Shown in pieces: positions 46,051 through 47,194 of a stretch of 47,194 nt of DNA (positions within the stretch are counted from its first letter, which is position 1; every line of letters begins with the position of its first letter). Below the pieces are notes generated by a model. The model made no database searches, was not told the origin of the DNA, and saw only the letters and a list, made by a program, of their open reading frames with translations. Origin of the DNA: Arenicella sp. (GTDB lineage Bacteria > Pseudomonadota > Gammaproteobacteria > Arenicellales > Arenicellaceae); NCBI GenBank assembly GCA_023301745.1, contig JALZVW010000021.1, positions 1 through 47,194 on the forward strand. Direction: 5' to 3'. Position numbers and translations under genes: made by a program.

Positions 46051-46164
46051 AAAAAATCACCATGATAAACACATTGCTTGCTGCAACTTAAACACAGACC
46101 CGAGATTATGCCGATTCATCCCATCTGAAGTGTGAATTTATTGTCGTTTTTTTGTGAACATACG

Positions 46165-47061
46165 TTACGTAGCCGTTTTAGTCGGCCGCCGAATGCTCAG
46201 CACGCCCACAACCAATGCAGTCCCAAGCAAAATTGTTCCCATGCCGATAACCATCATCGTGGTGATTTTTTCGTTAATGAATAGCGCGCCCCATATCGAG
46301 CCAAATAACGGGATTAAAAAGGTGACGGTAATGGCTTTAGTGCTTCCGACCTCTGCCAACAATCGAAAAAACATCAAATACGCCAAGCTCGTACACAATA
46401 CAGAGAGCGCCAATAATGACATCCACGCATCAAAGCTCGGCATTTGAGTAGGCATAAACCAGAAGAGTAATGGCACTAGGCACACTGCCGCGCCTAATTG
46501 GCTGAAAGTAGCGATACTCAAGGCTGACAACTCAGTTAATTTCTCAGTCGTATAATTTGCCGAAATACCATACAAGATCGGCGCGAATGCAGCGGCGGCA
46601 ATAGCCACGGCTTTACCTTGGGCTGGCACCGATAGCTCATCAGAGACTAGCACCACGACACCAATGAAACCGACGGATAAGCCTATAATTCCGCTTAACG
46701 CCAAGCCTTTTTTTAGCCAAACCCAAGCAACCACCGCTCCCCAGATCGGCGCGGTGCCGTTTAGAATGGCGGCCATGCCGCCGGTTATATACAGCATTGA
46801 GTAAGCAAACAGCACGAACGGAATAGCCGAATTCAATACACCAACCACAAAAATCCGCGGCCAATGCCCAACAACGCTCGCTCGGCTCGACGCCGGCTCT
46901 CTTGCCCACCAAAATGGCAATAATACTAAACCAGCAATCAACACTCGGGCCTCGATCAACGCAACCGCCCCGAACTCTGGTACAGCGATACGCATAAACA
47001 AAAACGACGCGCCCCAAAGGGCCGCCAAAATGATCAGTTCTATCACGTTTTTTACAGGCAT
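46165..47061 (-). CDS. EamA/DMT family transporter
   Basis: A 298-residue inner-membrane protein with about ten hydrophobic helices in two EamA repeats (about 5-135 and 145-285). The first repeat begins AALWGASFLFMRIAVPEF and includes ITGGMAAILNGTAPIWGAVV; the second includes PLFGSIWGALFINEKIT, both typical of drug/metabolite transporters. Members export amino acids, purines or small metabolites, but the substrate cannot be predicted from sequence. GGAGAGG precedes the ATG at 47061. The final 133 bases of the window upstream of it hold no gene that I can support. Confidence 0.92.
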   Translation of the reverse strand: MPVKNVIELIILAALWGASFLFMRIAVPEFGAVALIEARVLIAGLVLLPFWWAREPASSRASVVGHWPRIFVVGVLNSAIPFVLFAYSMLYITGGMAAILNGTAPIWGAVVAWVWLKKGLALSGIIGLSVGFIGVVVLVSDELSVPAQGKAVAIAAAAFAPILYGISANYTTEKLTELSALSIATFSQLGAAVCLVPLLFWFMPTQMPSFDAWMSLLALSVLCTSLAYLMFFRLLAEVGSTKAITVTFLIPLFGSIWGALFINEKITTMMVIGMGTILLGTALVVGVLSIRRPTKTAT

Positions 47062-47194
47062 TAACCTCTCCTTTTCAGGTTCGAAGTGTAAAGCACAATC
47101 AGTAAAACACTAACCGCTTTCGACAACTGTGCGTTTATCTGGGCGAAAGCGACATTTACTATGCACGCCAAATGTTAATATGGGGCTATATATT

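Noticed and set aside
47084-47096. T-loop-like sequence near the right edge as a tRNA
   Set aside because: No acceptor, D or anticodon stem can be built around it.

Overview
The window looks like chromosomal DNA of a free-living, probably marine, heterotrophic gammaproteobacterium. This is inferred from gene content and gene order, not from a ribosomal marker: lptE, holA and yhdP, the leuS-lptE-holA-proA-nadD-rsfS-rlmH order, the maf-rng-yhdP-tldD order, a trpEGDC cluster without trpFBA, a large TonB-dependent receptor and several exported peptide- or amide-cleaving enzymes. I see no rRNA, tRNA, CRISPR array, insertion sequence, phage gene or attachment site. Almost everything is on the minus strand; only three genes (a small exported protein, a peroxiredoxin and the TonB-dependent receptor) are on the plus strand.

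Layout, left to right. 1-3248: a lipoprotein cut off by the window edge, a TPR protein with a TonB-like C-terminus, and murB. 3331-6196: aspS, a DUF502 membrane protein and an FmdB-type zinc ribbon protein. 6326-22472: a long co-directional housekeeping run, read leuS-lptE-holA-proA-nadD/rsfS-rlmH-maf-rng-yhdP-tldD-pmbA, with several 4-base start/stop overlaps. In it NadD and RsfS form one continuous reading frame. 22752-28512: a VOC protein, an OsmC protein, trpC, trpD, trpG, trpE and rpe. 28642-33574: an HtrA-like protein with an abnormal serine loop, a 5'-nucleotidase, an acyltransferase, dinB and ung. 33923-34821 (plus): a small exported helical protein and a Prx5-type peroxiredoxin. 34997-39346: a TPR-sulfotransferase divergent from a TonB-dependent receptor. 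39405-47061: a cation diffusion facilitator with a His-Gly microsatellite, an exported amidase, an exported metal-dependent amidohydrolase, a lipoprotein gamma-glutamyltransferase, an unrecognised protein with an apparent internal duplication, and an EamA transporter.

How the parts work together. The long run joins protein synthesis (LeuRS, RlmH, RsfS), replication (HolA), NAD and proline synthesis, lipopolysaccharide and phospholipid transport (LptE, YhdP), RNA processing (RNase G) and the TldD/PmbA protease pair. The trp block makes anthranilate and carries it to indole-glycerol phosphate; trpF, trpB and trpA must lie elsewhere. The right-hand part looks like environment-facing metabolism: outer-membrane uptake, metal export, and three exported hydrolases that could break gamma-glutamyl or amide compounds in the periplasm.

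The observations I rate highest are the NadD-RsfS fusion, the HtrA-like protein lacking the GNSGG motif, the hexanucleotide repeat coding for 12 His-Gly pairs, the TPR-sulfotransferase/TonB-receptor divergent pair with a dyad between them, and a long dyad right at the start codon of the gamma-glutamyltransferase gene. I did not find a convincing wholly new multi-gene system.
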